64,000 nucleotides of DNA from Falciphora oryzae (taxonomy: Eukaryota > Ascomycota > Sordariomycetes > Magnaporthales > Magnaporthaceae). The stretch spans positions 200,052-264,051 of the forward strand of contig JNVV01000026.1 in NCBI GenBank assembly GCA_000733355.1, in the 5' to 3' direction. The number at the start of each line of letters is the position of its first letter. The stretch's first letter is position 1. Below, piece after piece: positions 58,697-64,000 of the stretch. Under the pieces are notes generated by a model. It saw only the letters and a program-made list of their open reading frames with translations. It was not told the DNA's origin and did not search any database. Position numbers and translations under genes: made by a program.

Positions 58697-59978
58697 GTTG
58701 ACGTCCGAAGTGTGCCGGTGCGGTGCGGGCGGGAGAACGGGTGTGCGGCCCTGGGTCGAGAGGGAAAGAAAATCGGGGGTAAGTCGGGCTGGCAGTGAAC
58801 CGGTGCAAGCCTTTTGCTATACTTGAGCCGCCCGACTTGCAAGACTTGTAGGAGCCTGAGCCACCCACGCATTGCTGCGTGTTGCTGCCTGCCCGATTCT
58901 GCACTTCCCCATGTAAGTGGCTGTGATTTCGCGGGGAGGATTGGCTACAAATTGTCATCGTGCCGCTCAGCTGGTGCGCCACGAGCATACGGAATTGCCT
59001 TGGCGGCCCAGTATCAGACCGTCGCGGCCCGGCCGCCGGCCCAGGATGTGGGATGGAAATAGAAAAACCAGGGGCAAAAGAGGCGGCCAGCGTGAACCGG
59101 GAAAAAAAACGTTCCTCTCCATTACCCAAAGGGCGGGACTGGTTGACAACATCTACCCCCGTTCAGACTACCGCTGAGAAAGCTACCGCGTCAAAGTCTT
59201 CAGGAATTCAGAATCAGCCCCTCCTTTATTTCAAGTTGCTTAGGGTGATCTAAGAATAGGTACAGGAAATTCAATAAGAAAGGAGACAGAAAAACTTCAA
59301 ATACAAAACAATTGACGCAATGAGGGTGTGATCTTTTCGGTCACGAGCGAGCCCCCGAGCCCAGTTGGAGTGGAGGTAGGCAAATCCTTCCCGCGACTGT
59401 ATCTTGGCATGACACGATACCTTATTTGGAGCGTGAAGAACTGACAACCCGCTAGGAACATGCCGCAAACTGATAGTAACAGAAAGCCTCCCGACGCGAG
59501 AAACTAGCGTGAAGCGACGCCTTGAGCAAACTAATATTTTAGAGCAAGAGCCAAGGGACCTATAAATCCCCTAGCCCTGATATCCATATTTCTGCCCTAT
59601 CGACAACACTAATAGATGTCAGGGCCAGTCTTTCCTCCTAGCTGAGTCAAAAATCTAGGGGTAGCCAACCAAAATCACAAAGGGATCTATTATCCAAACC
59701 CCCATTAACCAGTTCTATGAGCAGGGAGACCATCTCCCATGTAAACGCCGATGTCGTGTGCTTCGTATGCTCGAAGGGCGACTTCTCTAGGGTGAAGCCG
59801 CAACCAATTCGAGTCTTGGGTAACCCGGATACGCCATCGGGTAGTAAAAACAGAGGGCTTTGCGCCAACAATGCAAGGAATGTGAGGGCCGTCGAAAACA
59901 AAACCCGCTGTGCTTCTTAAACCAAAAAAAATGGCAGGAAATCAAAAATAAAAGGTCAAAGTCTGAGGTCATACACGC
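58697..59978. other. Intergenic, receptor promoter side
   Basis: About 1.3 kb without a supported gene. The first 450 bases should hold the promoter of the receptor gene. The part from about 59200 is AT-richer. At 59717-59960 a possible zinc-binding remnant is split over two plus-strand frames (CFVC in one, QCKECEGRR in another). Confidence 0.5.
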
Positions 59979-61037
59979 TCAAACCAGGAACAGGCCTCCA
60001 ATGACCACGCCTGCAAGGGCCTCGATGCCCACGCCGCGGGGCCTGGGGACGGCGGCGTTGGTCTGGAGGCTGCCACCGGCCTGGGTGCCGTCTGCGGTCT
60101 CGGCAGGCTCTGCGGGGACAAAGGTGGTGGCTGTGACGACGGTGACGGCGCCGTTGGAGGCAGTCGACGTGTAGGTCGTGGTCTGCGGCTTCTGCGAGCG
60201 CGGGGCCGACGACGTTGTCCTGGTGTGAGGAGGCGTAGTCTCGGTGTCTGTAAGCGACGGCCGTGTTAGTCGGGGATCACAAAGACGATTCTTGAGCACA
60301 GATCACGAAGGTGGTGGCGCAAAAAAAAAAGCATGCTGGAAATCATGAACCACTGGGATGGCTTAAGATACCAACATACCGGCGCCGGATGATGTCCTAG
60401 CCGCGACGGACGTGGTCGTGGACAGAACAGAACCAGAGGGAATTGACAGTGAAGAAGAGGCAGGACGCAAAGACGTCGAGCTTGTTAACGTACCAGGGTT
60501 CGAAGATGGTGACCGGGTGGTAGTAGAAGTCGATAGAGAGGGGGTAGTGTCAGGGTTTGGGGTAGTGCGAGGCAACGGCGTGGTCGGGGTGTTAGTGGTG
60601 GTGGGCGGAGGCGGCGGCGGGGTCGTGGTGCTCGTCGTCGGGCCTGGAGTGGTGCCGTTTCCGCCGGCCTGCCTCCTGGCGATGCGGATCAGGGACGTGG
60701 CCAGCGGCGGGTCGGCGCGGTGGACAGCCTCCATGGCGGAGTGGTCCGACTCGTAGACGCCGTCCTTGAAGCGGTTGGGGAAGTAGCGGTGCAGGACCTC
60801 GTGCAGCGCCTCGGCCGAGACGGCGTCCATCAGGCATGCGAAGGGCGACTCGATCTGCTTCGACGACATGTCCTTGGTGGAACCGGACAGGCGGGCCTGC
60901 GCGCTGCCACCATTGGCCTCCTGGACATCATGTGGCGGCAGGCATGAGTTCTGGCGGGCGGGCGCCGCTGTCGTCAGGCCCAGCCAGAGGACGAGGCAGA
61001 CGGCAAGCCCGAGAAAGAGGCGCCGTGGCGCCGACAT
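59979..61037 (-). CDS. Ser/Thr-rich GPI-anchored surface protein
   Basis: Two exons (61037-60380 and 60247-59979) around a 132-bp intron give 308 residues. The N-terminus MSAPRRLFLGLAVCLVLWLG followed by LTTAAPARQ is a clear signal peptide with a likely cleavage after AAA-type residues. A mature head of about 120 residues has two cysteines and helical sequence (ACLMDAVSAEALHEVLHRYF). A long Thr/Ser/Pro mucin-like stretch follows (runs of TTT and eight P in nine). The protein ends with a hydrophobic tail (ALAGVVIGGLFLV) for GPI anchoring. The frame stays open upstream to an ATG at 61175, but that start would bury the signal peptide. I do not recognise the head domain. It is likely a cell-wall or plasma-membrane protein. 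Confidence 0.83.
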
Positions 61038-64000
61038 GTTTTGTCGTGGTTTCTCTCTGGGTTCGGGATGTGTGCTCGAGGTCGACGTCAAGCCTGCCTT
61101 CTCCGAGTGCGCAATAGGAAGACCAGCCTCGAGCTCTCGCGCATCCCTGGCCGGGTGGTGGTACTGGGAACCCATGATGAGATATAGAAAACAGACGGGC
61201 CAGGGTGTAGGGTTGGCCGCTGTTGTGACAAGGGCAAGGGGAGGGGGTGAAAAAGGCTTATTCTAAACAGGAGGCAGGGAGAGCCGCGACTCGCTGGGGT
61301 GTCCACCGCAAGCCCAACCAAGGGATCCAAAACAGCAGAAAACGGTCCGAGGCCCAATCAGTGAGTGCTCACTCCGGTCCCGCCTGTGCTAGCGTTGCCA
61401 GATGGCGATGATCCTTCCTGCAGGTTCCGGCCGGCGCTAAGGTTTTGGTGGCTCGGCGTCGACGGATAAGAGAGGCCGCGTGGGAGCAAACGCCACCGCC
61501 GAGTGGATGAGGGCGAGTTCTTAGGCGCAGGGAATTCCCTCGGAGCCGGTTCCACAGGGGCGAGTGTCCGGTCCGATGCAGAGCAAACGATGACGACGGG
61601 ATTGACAGCAGGTGGTGGAGCTGCTCTGCTGGTGAGGAGTCCAGGAGCGGGGGCGAGCCGGATTCTTGGAAGGGGGCGGCGATGAGGGAATAAGGTCTGG
61701 TAGTTGGGAGGAAAATGCAGCTGCCACGGATTGGCAGAGTCGGGGGCTTTTGACTGGCGGTCAGCGTTTGAGGCTCTCGGAAATCGGGCGCCAACGTTTC
61801 GTGCCGTAGTCTCGTCGGTTGGAGACTGGGGCGGAGCAGTCAGCCAGCAGCTCGTTTTGCTGCAGCTAATGCACGTTTCTGGAGAGCTGAGCTGACGATT
61901 GACGCAGCCTGTGTGGGAGGTGAGGGATGCAACAGAATATTGATTGAATTGCTCTCCAACAACCTGCGTGGTCCCAGGCAAATATATGGATGCGAACTGA
62001 AGGATTTTTCTTCCATTCCCAGCCCAACCACCTTCCAATTCCACCACATCTCCGTCCCTGGAGCCTGGGAGCTCGTAACCTCAATTCTCCCAGGATCAGC
62101 TTCCAGGGGAGCGATCAAGGCTCGCGGGTGCAGTTTGCCGCCGGCTGCTGCTGGCCGGTGGTCATGACGCGGGACCGACAGGGGTTGTGGCTGGGCCTCC
62201 ACTCGCAGCCCTCTGCGCTTCCCCCATCCTTTTTTTAGACGGAGGCTGGCACGGCTGGCCGAGCGCACTGGTGGCTGTTTCTTGAGCGCCAGAAGCTGCA
62301 CGACTGCACGATACGGGCGAAGCCCCACCAGTTTTGTCGCCGGCGGCCAGTCACCACCAGCCGGGTCCCGGCTAGCGTGCACGCCAGGCTTGGCTAGCGC
62401 GTCTGTCTTGTCGCTTGAGGGCCCACGGCAGAGCGCTGCCTTGACTGCCGTGAACCTTTTGTTCTCTGGTGGGTCACGATCACGGCCAGCACAGCGGTCC
62501 AGAAAAGAGCCGGGTCTGGTTCGTGTTTTGAGATCGGCAGAACCCGCTATCGAACAATCCATCGTGTTCGTGTCATAACCACGGGAGCACCGAGCCTGGC
62601 TACGTAATCAACGATGCCGGAGATCCGTGCTGGCCCTTTGTTTCTCTCCTGCTTTTTTTGCCCCTTTGTGCCGTGGCCGGAAGTCCAAGCCGGACGGCGA
62701 CGTCAACTTTGATGATGGGTTTTGCGAGCTGCGGGGCGCGCGTGGGCCCAGTCCCGCTTACACGGGGCTCCAAATCAAGGCTGTGCTGCCTTCGGCGCTC
62801 CAAAGGCGGCTGACCTGATACGCGGTGCACAACGAAAGGTTGCCCAAAGACCAAGACAGGAGACGAGATAAGTCTCTCCCATCTGATCTTTGCCCGGGTT
62901 TCATGTGGCTCGTATCTGGCTGCAACGGCCTTTTGTGCAACTCTGGGCCAATGGCGGCGGGCGAGCGTTTGTATCTTGCATCGCCAGCTGTGCTCTTCTG
63001 TCAGCTCCGCAGCTGCGTCTGCAAGGTGCTTTTCTCTCCCGCAGCTGCAGCGACACTATCTATCGGATCATATCCAAGCTCCGCCCCTCGGCCGGCGCTT
63101 TGGCCGACTCTCGCTTTGTTGTCGACAGTCGAGCTCCTCTCGGTGTGCTACGTCGATGCATCATAGAACGGGTGCTTTACCATGATGTCTCTCCTCTTAA
63201 CGCCGCGGTATCACCGTGATGTCACACATTCTCGACGGGTTTCTTGGTCAAATTTGACAGCCATTGATGTAATCCCGGATTGCCAAATCGAGTCAGATAT
63301 ATGCACATTTATTGTCTGATTGATTGAGAACGGCGATGGAGATTGCCATCGTGAACACCGTGCACGTTCTTATGTCTCTCGGACACACCGGGAATGCCAG
63401 CATTGGACCCCGGCCCGGCCGCAGGGATCCGGACGGAGAAGAGAAGTCAAACACGAGATGGTCTTTGCCATACGGCGGCCCCAACCCTTGACATGACCTC
63501 GCATGGGCCGATCAGGCATCCAGAGTGCTGCAATGGTTCTTCCCGCCTTTTCCTGGCTGGCCAGTGCTTCCTCGAAAGGGGTGAGCCAATCTCTCACGGA
63601 ACAAAGCCAAAGAACATCAAACATCACCAGCTGTTCAAAATCTCCTCATGCCTTGTATTCCGCTTGCTGTAGCTCCTTGGGAAGAATCAAGCAAGTTGCA
63701 GTGCACACTACACCATCCACAATCAATGTTCAAAGTATGCAGACGACCAAGTTGCAGGGCCGATCCCCCGCGACCTGCACTTGAACCGTTTTATTGCCCG
63801 GCATTTGTTCGTTTTCGCATCCAATAAGGGTTCTTCGAAGCCCATGTTTGACATCCATTGATGGAAGCCACCGAGCCGCAGCCGTCCGTTGGAGGCAGCC
63901 CTATCCAAGCCAAGCGAGCGACCGGTTGCGGCTGTTGTTCGGATGAGACGGCCTTTGGAGCCTTGCGCTTCTTGGTCAACCCCAGGATCCCCTATTCTGA
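61038..64000. other. Right edge, no gene seen
   Basis: Nearly 3 kb without a supported gene. The longest open frames (62562-61840 and 62047-61358, minus strand) are Pro/Ser/Arg-rich, overlap in different frames and show no domain. The first 500 bases should be the promoter of the surface-protein gene. Confidence 0.55.

Noticed and set aside
61840..62562. 240-codon minus-strand open frame at the right edge
   Set aside because: No domain or signal, it overlaps another open frame, and composition is like the surrounding intergenic DNA.
1..64000. tRNA, rRNA or CRISPR loci
   Set aside because: I looked for tRNA B-box-like sequences, 5S-like sequence and regularly spaced repeats and found no convincing candidate. 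A tRNA or covariance-model scan was not possible here.

Overview
The window is nuclear DNA of a filamentous ascomycete, most likely a Sordariomycete. Evidence: short spliceosomal introns (56-154 bp) with GT..AG ends, decayed transposons carrying C-to-T changes at CpA (repeat-induced point mutation, RIP), and typical fungal families (Uds1, NASP/Hif1, SLC12/Vhc1, HET, NACHT-ankyrin receptors). Species cannot be fixed from the sequence alone.

Layout. (1) About 310-6640 is an AT-rich, RIP-damaged transposon island: a minus-strand Ty3/gypsy remnant (gag zinc knuckle, protease, reverse transcriptase), two solo LTRs of one family (one flanked by a perfect 5-bp target duplication inside the gypsy element), and a plus-strand pogo/DDE_1-like transposase remnant. 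(2) About 7.3-20.8 kb is a long GC-rich stretch with no gene I can support, rich in A/T homopolymers, with an assembly gap at 11905-12003 whose two flanks are the same 36 bp. (3) 20.8-49.4 kb is ordinary gene space: an Uds1 septation-family protein (+), a NASP/Hif1 histone chaperone (-), isocitrate lyase (-), neutral trehalase (-), a vacuolar-type cation-chloride cotransporter (+), a low-complexity protein with a CxxC pair (+), a CobW-type GTPase (-), a small unknown protein (+), a small GPI-type protein (-) and a FAM32A-like protein (+). Isocitrate lyase and neutral trehalase are neighbours; both serve growth on stored carbon. (4) 49.6-58.7 kb is an immune/incompatibility-type block: an ankyrin protein, a HET-domain pseudogene with an internal deletion, a 267-bp assembly gap, and a large NOD-like receptor with an N-terminal RelA/SpoT-like domain, a NACHT ATPase and ankyrin repeats cut by an in-frame stop. 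(5) 60.0-61.0 kb is a Ser/Thr-rich GPI-type surface protein; the last 3 kb hold no gene I can support.

The most interesting object is the RelA/SpoT-NACHT-ankyrin receptor, with a recently homogenised 99-bp ankyrin unit and an apparent nonsense mutation, next to a broken HET gene: signs of a fast-evolving self/non-self recognition locus. Gene models were built by eye from splice sites and reading-frame continuity. Every multi-exon model closes to a whole number of codons, but none has transcript support here.
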